Shown here: one piece after another, positions 1 through 6,684 of the stretch
How positions within the stretch are numbered: position 1 is the first letter of the stretch
How the letters are laid out: each line of letters opens with the position of its first letter
Origin: Clostridia bacterium
GTDB lineage: Bacteria > Bacillota > Clostridia > Oscillospirales > Acutalibacteraceae
Reading direction: 5' to 3'
Assembly (NCBI GenBank): GCA_017471765.1
Contig: JAFURT010000030.1
Span: 1 to 52,457, forward strand
DNA length: 52,457 bases
Program-made: the position numbers and the translations under genes
Notes under the pieces: model-generated
Database searches by the model: none
Seen by the model: the letters and a program-made list of their open reading frames with translations, nothing else
What the model was told of the DNA's origin: nothing

Positions 1-957
1 GTGACTACCCTGGGTTACATGGCTTTCTCCGCTTCCGGTCTGGAGAGCATCGTGATTCCCGCTTCCGTCACCGACATCAAGAACTATGTGTTCTACCGTT
101 GTAAGAGCCTGGTGTCTGCTGAGATCTATGGCTCCACCGAGTATATCGTTGGTAAGAAGGCTTACCGTGCTACCGGTGCCCGTATGTTCTCCGAATGCTC
201 CAAGCTGGAGAATATCGTGCTGGGCGATGTGATCACCCTGCTGAACACCTACACCTTCCACGGTGCGGCGTTGACCGAGTTCACCGTTCCCGCCCGTGTG
301 AAGTTCATCTACGATGCGGCTTTCCATAGCAACACCAAGATGACCAAGTTCGTGATGGAAGAGGGCGTGACCTATCTAGGCTGGGCTGCTCTGTTCGGCT
401 GCTCCAGCCTGACGGATGTGTCCCTGCCCAGCACCATCACCAGCGGCAACATTGCTACCTGGGCGTTTGGTGCCTGTACCTCTCTGGAGAGCATTGAGCT
501 GCCTGCCAACCTGACCAACCTGAAGAAGCGCACCTTCTCCGGCTGTACCAGCCTGAAGAGCATTGAGTTGCCCGCCGCTGTGACCACCCTGGGCGACCGT
601 GTGTTCATCGGCTGTACGTCTCTTACGAGCGTGAAGCTGTCGAACATCACCAAGATCGATGTGCAGACCTTCAACAACTGCCCGAAGCTGCAGAGCATCA
701 CCATCCCGGAGACGGTGACCTCCATCGGCGACCTGGCGTTCCGCCTGAACAGCAGCCTGAAGACCGTCTACATCGATTCTGCCACCATCGCCGCCGGCCT
801 GACCGGCAATGCGGTGTACGGCAACATGATCAAGTGGGCGGAGACCATCGCTATCCGTGCGGACATCGAGAATGTTCCCAGCTATGTGACCTCCAACTAC
901 AAGACGGTTGGTTCTGTCACCGTGGACGGCGTGGATTACGTCACCTATAGCAAATAA
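1..957 (+). CDS. BspA-like leucine-rich repeat surface protein, 3' part (5' end outside window)
   Basis: The reading frame is open from base 1, so this is a C-terminal fragment of at least 318 residues; the GTG at base 1 is probably an internal valine codon. It consists of degenerate ~23-residue LRR_5 (BspA/Treponema pallidum type) repeats of the pattern L-x-x-I-x-IP-x-x-V-T-x-I-x-x-x-x-F-x-x-C-x-x-L, seen for instance at LESIELPANLTNLKKRTFSGC and LQSITIPETVTSIGDLAF. The last ~60 residues, which end in VTYSK, leave the repeat pattern and form a C-terminal cap. BspA-type LRR proteins are usually secreted and bind host or matrix proteins; no anchor is visible in this fragment. Its last 356 bp recur inverted at the other window end with about 94% identity. 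A strong hairpin follows the stop codon. Confidence 0.85.
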   Translation: MTTLGYMAFSASGLESIVIPASVTDIKNYVFYRCKSLVSAEIYGSTEYIVGKKAYRATGARMFSECSKLENIVLGDVITLLNTYTFHGAALTEFTVPARVKFIYDAAFHSNTKMTKFVMEEGVTYLGWAALFGCSSLTDVSLPSTITSGNIATWAFGACTSLESIELPANLTNLKKRTFSGCTSLKSIELPAAVTTLGDRVFIGCTSLTSVKLSNITKIDVQTFNNCPKLQSITIPETVTSIGDLAFRLNSSLKTVYIDSATIAAGLTGNAVYGNMIKWAETIAIRADIENVPSYVTSNYKTVGSVTVDGVDYVTYSK

Positions 958-1000
958 GTCGAACTTACAGTAAGTAAGCAAAATCAAATACCCTAAACAC

Positions 1001-1040
1001 AACGAGGGCTGTGGATGAATCCACAGCCCTCGTTTCTCCT
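1001..1040 (+). terminator. Rho-independent terminator after the LRR gene
   Basis: A perfect 15-bp stem (AACGAGGGCTGTGGA with its complement) closes on a 4-nt loop at 1001-1034 and is followed by a T-rich stretch. It lies between the + strand LRR gene and the - strand 43-aa ORF, so it may serve both. Confidence 0.85.
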
Positions 1041-1082
1041 TTTACCGCAAATTGCTTCTTGGGGTATCGGTTACCCTTTTGC

Positions 1083-1214
1083 TTATCCCTGCTCCGGCTC
1101 GGTGGGAACGCCTAGGCGGCGCAGGGCCTCCTCCCGCTGTGCCCCCTCCAGGCACACGCTGGCATACAGTACCTCCCAAACCTTGTTATTGTAGCTAATC
1201 TCTGCAAACCCCAT
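1083..1214 (-). CDS. Small protein, 43 aa, function unknown
   Basis: A 43-codon ORF on the minus strand starts with ATG at 1214 behind a strong ribosome binding site (AAGGAGG, 7 nt before the ATG) and ends with TAA at 1083. The product begins MGFAEISYNNKVWEVLYAS and ends in an acidic, proline-containing tail (PTEPEQG). A TATACT -10-like hexamer lies on the same strand at 1249-1254. I do not recognise the family. The ribosome binding site and promoter-like element argue that it is translated. Longer overlapping frames here have no such signals. Confidence 0.6.
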   Translation of the reverse strand: MGFAEISYNNKVWEVLYASVCLEGAQREEALRRLGVPTEPEQG

Positions 1215-1304
1215 AGTCGTTCCTCCTTCGTTGTTTGTCTCTGTACACAGTATAGCAAAGGCGGTGTGTCATAAACCGGACAATGCGACTTCGGCAAATT
1301 TCTC

Positions 1305-1333
1305 TTGCGCAATGGGAAAGATTGCCGTATAAT
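1305..1333 (+). promoter_or_regulatory. Sigma-70 type promoter of recG
   Basis: TTGCGC at 1305-1310 and a perfect TATAAT at 1328-1333 are separated by 17 bp, about 34 bp upstream of the recG start. Confidence 0.65.
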
Positions 1334-1366
1334 AAGGGTAGAAACTAGGAGAAAGGAGGCGTCGCC

Positions 1367-3412
1367 ATGCCGGGAAAAGCATCCGTCCGCACCCTGAAAG
1401 GGGTAGGGGAGAAGCGGGCGGCCCTGTATGAGAAGCTGGGCATCTGCACGGTACTGGATCTGTTACAGCACTACCCCCGCACCTACGAGGACTGGTCAAA
1501 GGCGGTGCCGGTATCTCTCGCCACCCCCGGAGAGCCGCTGTGCGTCCGGGGCTGGGTAGTGAACGCCCCCACCGAATACCGGGTGCGCAAGGGGATGACC
1601 CTCTACCGCTTCCGGGTGACCGACGGCCAGGCCACCTTGCAGGTCACCCTATTCAACAATCCCTATGCGGCGGCGAAGATTCGCCGGGATGACGAAATCC
1701 TGCTGTACGGTACGGTGGTGTCCGACGGACGGCGGGCGGAGATGACCTCCCCCCAGATCGAGCCGGCGGCCACCGGCGGGCGCATCCGCCCCCTGTATCC
1801 GCTGACCGAGGGGCTGACCAGCCGGATGGTGGAGACCAACGTGGCCCAGGCCCTGGAACTGGTCAGCCAGTGCGGCGTGCCGGAATTGTTGCCCGCCGAC
1901 CTGCGGCAACGGGAAGACCTGTGCGGCCGGCTGGAAGCGTGGCAGAAAATCCACTTTCCCCAAAGCGAACAGGATATCCTCGACGCCAGGCGGCGGCTGA
2001 TATACGAGGAATTATTTGTCCTCCAGCTGGGTCTGTTGCGGCTGAAACGCCGTAGCCGTAGCCAAAACCGGGCCTTGCTGGCGGCTGACCATACCGATGG
2101 GTACACCGCCGGGTTGCCCTTTGCCCTCACCGGCGCCCAGCGCCGGGCCATCGCCGCCTGCGTGGCGGATATGCAGGGGGAACGCCCCATGTCCCGGCTG
2201 GTACAGGGGGATGTGGGCAGCGGTAAGACCGCTGTGGCCGCCGGCGTAGCCTATTCCCTCATCCGGGAGGGCTGGCAGGCCGCCATGATGGCTCCCACGG
2301 AAATTCTGGCCGAGCAACACGCCACCAGCCTGCAGAAGCTGTTGGGGGACGATGTCCGGGTGGGACTGCTCACCGGGTCAGTCCCCGCCGCCGCCCGACG
2401 GAGGCTGGAGGCGGCCATCGCCGCCGGGGAAATCGACCTGGTGGTGGGCACCCACGCCCTCATCAGTGAATCCGTGACCTTCGCCCGGCTGGGGCTGGTC
2501 ATTACCGACGAACAGCACCGCTTCGGCGTGGCGCAACGGGCCCGCCTGGCCGCCAAGGGGCAAAATCCCCACATGCTGGTCATGTCCGCCACCCCCATTC
2601 CCCGGACGTTGGCGCTTATTGTCTACGGCGACCTGGACGTATCGGTGCTGGACGAGCTCCCGCCCGGACGCCAGCCGGTAGAAACCTACGCCGTCGGAGG
2701 AGACAAGCGGGAACGGGCCTATGGCTATGTCCGCCGCCATCTGGACGAGGGGCGGCAGGGCTTCATTGTCTGTCCGCTGGTGGAGGAGGGGGAGACCACC
2801 CCCTCTGACCTGAACGCCGCCACAGCGGTATACCGGGAGTTGTCCGAGGGCCCCTTCCGGGGCTACCGGGTGGGCCTGCTCCACGGCAAGATGAAGGCCG
2901 CCGAGAAGGAGGCTACCATGGCCGCCTTTGCGGCTGGGAATATTCAGCTGTTGGTTTCCACCACCGTCATCGAGGTGGGGGTGGACGTGCCCAATGCCGT
3001 GATTATGGTGGTGGAGAACGCCGACCGCTTCGGCCTGGCTCAGCTCCACCAGCTCCGTGGCCGGGTAGGCCGGGGGGTACATCGCTCCACCTGTATCCTC
3101 ATCTCCGACAGCCGGGGGGAGGAGACACGGCGCCGCCTGCAGGTGATGTGCGCCACGGGCGACGGCTTCCGCATCGCTGACGAGGACCTGAAGCTCCGTG
3201 GCCCCGGCGACTTTTTCGGCAACCGCCAGCACGGCCTGCCCCAGTTGCGGGTGGCCGACCTGCTGGAGGATATGCCCCTGCTCCAACGGGCGCAGACCGC
3301 CGCCGGCCTGCTGTTAGCTGACGACCCCGACCTGACCGCCCCTCAGAACGCCCCTCTGCGGGAGGAGGTGGCCCGGCTGTTTGATCGGGTGGGGGAGCAT
3401 GGGCTGAACTGA
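1367..3412 (+). CDS. recG: ATP-dependent DNA helicase RecG
   Basis: RecG is a cytoplasmic superfamily 2 helicase that remodels stalled replication forks and Holliday junctions. The 681-residue length is normal for the family. The N-terminal third holds a helix-hairpin-like segment and the OB-fold wedge domain. Helicase motifs follow in order: Walker A in QGDVGSGKTAVA (about residue 285), motif II DEQH (about 385), motif III SATPIPRT, motif V STTVIEVGVDVPNA and motif VI QLRGRVGRG (about 565). An AGGAGAAAGGAGG ribosome binding site sits 7 nt before the ATG at 1367. The gene has its own promoter and no operon partner downstream, where a palindromic repeat element begins. Confidence 0.97.
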   Translation: MPGKASVRTLKGVGEKRAALYEKLGICTVLDLLQHYPRTYEDWSKAVPVSLATPGEPLCVRGWVVNAPTEYRVRKGMTLYRFRVTDGQATLQVTLFNNPYAAAKIRRDDEILLYGTVVSDGRRAEMTSPQIEPAATGGRIRPLYPLTEGLTSRMVETNVAQALELVSQCGVPELLPADLRQREDLCGRLEAWQKIHFPQSEQDILDARRRLIYEELFVLQLGLLRLKRRSRSQNRALLAADHTDGYTAGLPFALTGAQRRAIAACVADMQGERPMSRLVQGDVGSGKTAVAAGVAYSLIREGWQAAMMAPTEILAEQHATSLQKLLGDDVRVGLLTGSVPAAARRRLEAAIAAGEIDLVVGTHALISESVTFARLGLVITDEQHRFGVAQRARLAAKGQNPHMLVMSATPIPRTLALIVYGDLDVSVLDELPPGRQPVETYAVGGDKRERAYGYVRRHLDEGRQGFIVCPLVEEGETTPSDLNAATAVYRELSEGPFRGYRVGLLHGKMKAAEKEATMAAFAAGNIQLLVSTTVIEVGVDVPNAVIMVVENADRFGLAQLHQLRGRVGRGVHRSTCILISDSRGEETRRRLQVMCATGDGFRIADEDLKLRGPGDFFGNRQHGLPQLRVADLLEDMPLLQRAQTAAGLLLADDPDLTAPQNAPLREEVARLFDRVGEHGLN

Positions 3413-3443
3413 ACAAGGTTTTCGTTTCCGGTGCCGGGGTTAC

Positions 3444-3514
3444 CGTAGGGGCGACCTGCGGTCGCCCGGGAAATCGGGGCAAACCCTGGCGGGCGAACAC
3501 AGTTCGCCCCTACG
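3444..3514. repeat. Palindromic repeat element (REP/MITE-like doublet)
   Basis: Two imperfectly related palindromes face each other: GTAGGGGCGACC-TGC-GGTCGCCC at 3445-3467 and GGGCGAA-CACAG-TTCGCCCCTACG at 3491-3514. The outer arms CGTAGGGGCGA (3444-3454) and TCGCCCCTACG (3504-3514) are exact inverted repeats. It lies directly behind recG in non-coding DNA. A single related unit occurs at 17067-17090 behind the ATP synthase operon, so this is a dispersed intergenic element and possibly also a transcription stop. Confidence 0.7.
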
Positions 3515-3544
3515 AAATAGCAATATGCCTGTGTGTGAGGATGG

Positions 3545-3790
3545 TCATTCCAACCGTTGGGCGAACAAAGCCGCCGCCGGGATGTGGAAATGCATCATAG
3601 CCTCAAAAATCACCTCCACCCCAAGCCGGGGCGGCTGGATCCCCTGTTCGATTTTATTCAGCGTTTTTATGCTGATTTTCAGAATCGTCGCCATTTGCTT
3701 TTTTGACAACCCATGCCTGCACCGCAGAACAGCCAGATTATGTAAAAAATTCGCCTCCTCTTGCCTGATCCTCTCATGAATATTTTTCAT
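3545..3790 (-). CDS. XRE-family helix-turn-helix regulator (81 aa)
   Basis: This 81-residue DNA-binding protein has one Cro/C1-type helix-turn-helix at about residues 20-60 (HGLSKKQMATILKISIKTLNKIEQG). No effector domain follows the HTH. The ATG at 3790 is set by an AAAGGAGG ribosome binding site 7-8 nt upstream. The gene is transcribed divergently from a second XRE gene at 3967 across an operator-rich spacer. A minus-strand promoter can be read there: TTGTGC, 17 bp, TATACT preceded by TGG (an extended -10) at 3864-3892. Base composition is visibly more AT-rich than the flanking genes, which hints at transfer. Confidence 0.8.
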   Translation of the reverse strand: MKNIHERIRQEEANFLHNLAVLRCRHGLSKKQMATILKISIKTLNKIEQGIQPPRLGVEVIFEAMMHFHIPAAALFAQRLE

Positions 3791-3845
3791 ATTCTCTGCC
3801 TCCTTTAAAATAGTACATCAAACTCCACAGCGGTACGTGCCGCCT

Positions 3846-3948
3846 GGGAAATTTGGTATTCACAGTATACCATATGTTCCAATTTGGCACAATAGGAATA
3901 CTTGCCAAAATGGCAAGTTGTTTTTGAGAAAATGTGCTAAAATGGTAC
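3846..3948. promoter_or_regulatory. Operator cluster between two divergent XRE genes
   Basis: Three related dyads share the core (T/G)(C/T)CAAxxTGG(C/T)A: TTCCAATTTGGCA at 3877-3889, the perfect palindrome ACTTGCCAAAATGGCAAGT at 3900-3918, and GTGCTAAAATGGTAC at 3934-3948. A weaker half-match, GGAAATTTGGTAT, begins near 3847. Site 1 falls between the -35 and -10 of the leftward promoter. Site 3 overlaps a TGC-TAAAAT extended -10 (3935-3943) of the rightward gene, and site 2 covers its -35 region. This is the layout expected for autoregulation or mutual repression by small HTH proteins. Confidence 0.6.
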
Positions 3949-3966
3949 ATATAGGGAGGCGAGTGT

Positions 3967-4188
3967 ATGTACGGAAAACGACTGCGAGCAGCAAGAAAGC
4001 GAGCAAATATGACCTTAGAGCAGGTTGCACAGAGCATGAACACCTCCTACACAACCATTTCTCGTTATGAAAATGAAAAAAGGCAGGTGGATCCTGCCGC
4101 AATGACCGCCTTTTGCACCCTGTATCAGGTGTCGGCGGATTATATTTTAGGGTTGCCCAAGGATTTACCCTATCCGGACGAGAACTAA
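3967..4188 (+). CDS. XRE-family helix-turn-helix regulator (73 aa)
   Basis: A 73-residue Cro/C1-type DNA-binding protein with the HTH at about residues 5-60 (ANMTLEQVAQSMNTSYTTISRYENEKRQ); the recognition helix is around TTISRYE. A GGGAGG ribosome binding site precedes the ATG. The C-terminal stretch SADYILGLPKD matches the end of the HTH_3 domain and nearly repeats in the third XRE protein (STDYILGLTDD), so the two may be related. It is divergent from the 3545-3790 gene and shares the operator region with it. No effector domain is present, so it probably acts as a compact repressor. A hairpin terminator lies just downstream. Confidence 0.8.
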   Translation: MYGKRLRAARKRANMTLEQVAQSMNTSYTTISRYENEKRQVDPAAMTAFCTLYQVSADYILGLPKDLPYPDEN

Positions 4189-4203
4189 CCCCTACAGCCA
4201 CAC

Positions 4204-4241
4204 AAAAAGGACAGTGCTCCACCTGGAACACTGTCCTTTTT
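4204..4241. terminator. Bidirectional terminator between convergent XRE genes
   Basis: The arms AAAAGGACAGTG and CACTGTCCTTTT enclose a loop; A and T tracts flank both sides, so it can stop transcription from either strand. Confidence 0.8.
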
Positions 4242-4259
4242 CTATTTATTACCTTATAT

Positions 4260-4472
4260 TCATCTCGCCCGGGGTGGCGTGGGGTCATCCGTCAGCCCCA
4301 AAATATAGTCGGTGGACACCCCGAAATAGGCCGCCAGGCGGATGAGCACATCCACCGGCAGCTGTCGCTGTCCGTTTTCGTATTGGGAATAGGTATTCTG
4401 CTTAATGTGAAGATAGGCCGCCAGAGTTGCCTGTTTTACATCGGCATCCTCACGAAGGTCCTTCAGCCGCAT
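4260..4472 (-). CDS. XRE-family helix-turn-helix regulator (70 aa)
   Basis: This 70-residue single-domain HTH protein (MRLKDLREDADVKQATLAAY..., recognition segment QNTYSQYENGQRQ) is typical of the Cro/C1 family. The ATG at 4472 follows an AGGAGG site. A minus-strand extended -10 (TGG-TATAAT, complement at 4502-4510) lies about 30 bp upstream. It is convergent to the 73-aa XRE gene and shares the terminator with it. It is also divergent from a strong + strand promoter at 4528-4556, so that promoter may be its target. No partner toxin or phage gene is visible. Confidence 0.8.
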   Translation of the reverse strand: MRLKDLREDADVKQATLAAYLHIKQNTYSQYENGQRQLPVDVLIRLAAYFGVSTDYILGLTDDPTPPRAR

Positions 4473-4527
4473 AAGCGCCTCCTAAAAATACATTCTGTAA
4501 AATTATACCATATTATTCGTCGAAATA

Positions 4528-4556
4528 TTGACAATTTTCTCATTTTGTGATATTCT
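4528..4556 (+). promoter_or_regulatory. Strong sigma-70 type promoter with no gene directly behind it
   Basis: TTGACA at 4528-4533 (perfect) and TATTCT at 4551-4556 are spaced by exactly 17 bp. The next start codon on this strand with a ribosome binding site is at 4711, behind a hairpin terminator at 4613-4643 and a second promoter. Confidence 0.6.
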
Positions 4557-4562
4557 TATCCC

Positions 4563-4643
4563 AGCAAAGTCACATGCTAACTATGCTTGTATACCTCGCT
4601 TTTATATTTCGCAAAAGGTCGTCGCATATGCGGCGGCTTTTTG
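4563..4643 (+). ncRNA. Candidate small RNA or terminated leader (~80 nt)
   Basis: The interval from the expected start point of the 4528-4556 promoter to the terminator at 4613-4643 has no ORF with a ribosome binding site. It would give an ~80-nt transcript ending in a stable GC-rich hairpin and a U tail. It could be a trans-acting small RNA, an antisense-like partner of the adjacent XRE gene, or a leader that attenuates the DHH gene. No family match is recognised. Confidence 0.35.
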
Positions 4644-4644
4644 C
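4613..4644 (+). terminator. Rho-independent terminator upstream of the DHH gene
   Basis: AAAAG, then the stem GTCGTCGC, loop ATAT, stem GCGGCGGC (two G-T pairs) and CTTTTT. It stands between two promoters and ahead of the DHH phosphoesterase gene. Confidence 0.7.
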
Positions 4645-4654
4645 TGTTTTTAGG

Positions 4655-4683
4655 TTGTTTTTTTCGCCGGTTTTCGGTATACT
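4655..4683 (+). promoter_or_regulatory. Promoter of the DHH phosphoesterase gene
   Basis: TTGTTT at 4655-4660, 17-bp spacer, TATACT at 4678-4683. An AAGGAGG site follows at 4699-4705, directly before the ATG at 4711. Confidence 0.6.
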
Positions 4684-4710
4684 GGAGAAAACACCGTCAA
4701 GGAGGCACCT

Positions 4711-5727
4711 ATGACGATTACTCTTCCACAATTTATTACCTATCTAGACACCTGTCGCCGGAAGGCGGAGACCGCCCGGCTGTTTGTGCTGGGACACCCC
4801 GCCCCCGATGGGGATGCGGCGGTTTCCTCGCTCCTGGAGGGGTGGCGGCGCACCCTGGCCGGAACGCCGACGGTGCCGGTTTTGCAGGCGGACAGCCTCC
4901 CCCGGGAGGTAGCCTGGCTGTTGGGGGAGGCGGCCGCATCGGTACTCACCGCCCCGGAAGCTACTGCGGCACTGGCTCACCCCGACAGCCGCTTTATACT
5001 TACCGACCACCACGATTCCCCCTACCTGTCCCGGACGGTGGCCATCGTGGACCACCACCCCCTGACCCCCGGCCTCTCCCTTGCCGGAATCGATGTCCGG
5101 CTGAGCCACGTAGGGGCGGCCACCACCCTGGTGGCGGAGCAGATGCAGGCAGACGGCCTGTTGCCGGACGCCGGGGTAGCCCGGATTCTGCTGGGGGGCA
5201 TTCTGTTGGATACCGATGGCCTTTCCCCTCACAAGGCGAAAGCGCAGGACGTGGCCACCGCCCGTCGGCTGGCTGCCCTGTGCGGCGAGGACACAGAGGC
5301 CTTCTATGCCGCTTTGCAGGGAGAACTGCTCAGCGAAACCGACGTGGCGGCGCTCTACCGCCGGGACTATCGGCGGTACACCCGGCCGGACGGGACGCTG
5401 AGCCTGGGCTTCGCCATCCTGAAGGCGTGGCGGGATGCCCTGCCCGACCGGGAGGCGGTGCGCCGTCTGCTGGCGGCGGATGTGGCGGCCGAGGGGTATG
5501 ACGCCTGCATCGCCAAGCTGATGCTGTTCACCCCCGACGGAGAGCGTGAGGAACAGTATCTGGTGGCCGGGCCAAAGGCCGGCTGGGTGCTGGACACGGT
5601 GCTGGCAGAAACCGGCGGCGGTGCCCGGCGGCTGGCGGAGGATGAACTGTACCTCTCTTCCGCCTGCCCTCAGCCCGGGCGTAAAAAGTTGGCGCTCCGT
5701 TTGTTGGAACACACAAAAAACCGGTGA
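4711..5727 (+). CDS. DHH/DHHA2-type phosphoesterase (family II pyrophosphatase-like)
   Basis: This 338-residue cytoplasmic protein has the DHH-superfamily metal motifs in order: motif I HPAPDGDAAVSS (about residue 29), an acidic DHHDS segment (about 98), the signature VDHH (about 112) and LLDTDG (about 170). The C-terminal half (from about 215) resembles a DHHA2 domain rather than the GGGH-bearing DHHA1 domain of NrnA nano-RNases. Order and length fit Mn-dependent inorganic pyrophosphatase or Prune-like exopolyphosphatase, but motif I reads PDGD, as in oligoribonuclease-type members, where family II pyrophosphatases have NPDTD. The substrate (pyrophosphate, polyphosphate or pAp) therefore stays open. 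It is monocistronic, with a close promoter and an AAGGAGG site. Confidence 0.75.
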   Translation: MTITLPQFITYLDTCRRKAETARLFVLGHPAPDGDAAVSSLLEGWRRTLAGTPTVPVLQADSLPREVAWLLGEAAASVLTAPEATAALAHPDSRFILTDHHDSPYLSRTVAIVDHHPLTPGLSLAGIDVRLSHVGAATTLVAEQMQADGLLPDAGVARILLGGILLDTDGLSPHKAKAQDVATARRLAALCGEDTEAFYAALQGELLSETDVAALYRRDYRRYTRPDGTLSLGFAILKAWRDALPDREAVRRLLAADVAAEGYDACIAKLMLFTPDGEREEQYLVAGPKAGWVLDTVLAETGGGARRLAEDELYLSSACPQPGRKKLALRLLEHTKNR

Positions 5728-5837
5728 AAAAAAGATGAAAATCAAGCGAAAAAAGGCTGGCATTTTTTGTTTTTGTGTGCTAGAATAAGGTGACATATTA
5801 CGGCAGAGGGAAACTCTCTGCGGAAAGGGCGTTTTTT

Positions 5838-6680
5838 ATGGAGGCAACAACCAAAAAAGACCTGCAAATCATCGCCACAAAAATTCGGATGGGCATCATC
5901 GAGGGGACGTTCCATGCAAAGAGCGGTCACCCCGGTGGCTCCCTGTCCATTGCGGAGGACCTGGCCTATCTGTACTGGAAAGAGATGAATATCGACCCCA
6001 CCGACCCCAAAAAGGCCGACCGTGACCGCTTGGTGCTGTCCAAGGGCCACGCCGCCCCGGCCCTGTATGCGGCGCTGGCTCTGCGTGGGTATTTCTCCAC
6101 CGCCCTCATCCCCACCCTGCGTAAGCCCGACTCCATCCTGCAGGGACACCCGGATATGAAGCACATCCCCGGTGTGGATATGTCCTCCGGCTCCCTGGGC
6201 CAGGGCATCTCCTGCGCTGTAGGCATGGCGCTGGCCGCCAAGCTGGACAAGGCTGACTGGCGTGTATACACCATCCTGGGCGATGGCGAAATCGAAGAGG
6301 GGCAGGTGTGGGAGGCCGCCATGTTCGCCTCCGCCAAGGCGCTGGACAACCTGGTGGTTATCGTGGATAACAACAACCTGCAGATTGACGGTGCCATCAC
6401 CGAGGTCAACTCCCCCTATCCCATCCCGGAGAAGTTTGCCGCTTTTGGCTTCCACGTCATCGAAATTGACGGCAACGATCTCACGCAGATCGAGGCGGCA
6501 CTGGCCGAGGCGCGCACCGTTAAGGGCAAGCCCACCGCCATCGTGCAGAAAACCGTTAAGGGCAAGGGGGTCTCCTTCATGGAGAACCAGTGCAGCTGGC
6601 ACGGCACCGCCCCCAACGCAGAGCAGTACGACATCGCTATGGCGGAGCTGACCGCCCGGCTGAAAGAACTGGAGGGCTGA
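5838..6680 (+). CDS. Transketolase, N-terminal (TPP-binding) subunit
   Basis: This is the first half of a split transketolase, which moves two-carbon units between ketose and aldose phosphates in the non-oxidative pentose phosphate pathway. Over 280 residues it shows the N-terminal motif SGHPGGSLS (about residue 29) and the thiamine-diphosphate/Mg motif GDGEIEEG...NN (about 148-180). I chose the ATG at 5838 because it follows a GGAAAGGG site and because family homology starts at METTKK-like residues; a longer frame from 5790 has no such site. A TAGAAT -10-like element lies at 5781-5786, and a small hairpin (GCAGAG/CTCTGC, near 5804-5822) sits just before the ribosome binding site. The C-terminal half follows 4 bp downstream. 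Confidence 0.93.
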   Translation: MEATTKKDLQIIATKIRMGIIEGTFHAKSGHPGGSLSIAEDLAYLYWKEMNIDPTDPKKADRDRLVLSKGHAAPALYAALALRGYFSTALIPTLRKPDSILQGHPDMKHIPGVDMSSGSLGQGISCAVGMALAAKLDKADWRVYTILGDGEIEEGQVWEAAMFASAKALDNLVVIVDNNNLQIDGAITEVNSPYPIPEKFAAFGFHVIEIDGNDLTQIEAALAEARTVKGKPTAIVQKTVKGKGVSFMENQCSWHGTAPNAEQYDIAMAELTARLKELEG

Positions 6681-6684
6681 AACT

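Noticed and set aside
1112-1312. 66-codon minus-strand ORF overlapping the 43-aa small gene
   Set aside because: It is in another frame, has no ribosome binding site and overlaps the recG promoter; the 43-aa frame has the proper signals.
3545-4472. Prophage or toxin-antitoxin module
   Set aside because: Only HTH proteins are present; no integrase, structural gene, RelE/HipA-type toxin or attachment site repeat is visible.
4711-5727. Labelling the DHH protein as NrnA
   Set aside because: No GGGH-type DHHA1 motif is found at the C-terminus; the domain there looks like DHHA2.
5790-5837. Upstream start for the transketolase N-terminal subunit
   Set aside because: The extra 16 residues have no family similarity and the codon at 5790 lacks a ribosome binding site; the ATG at 5838 has both.
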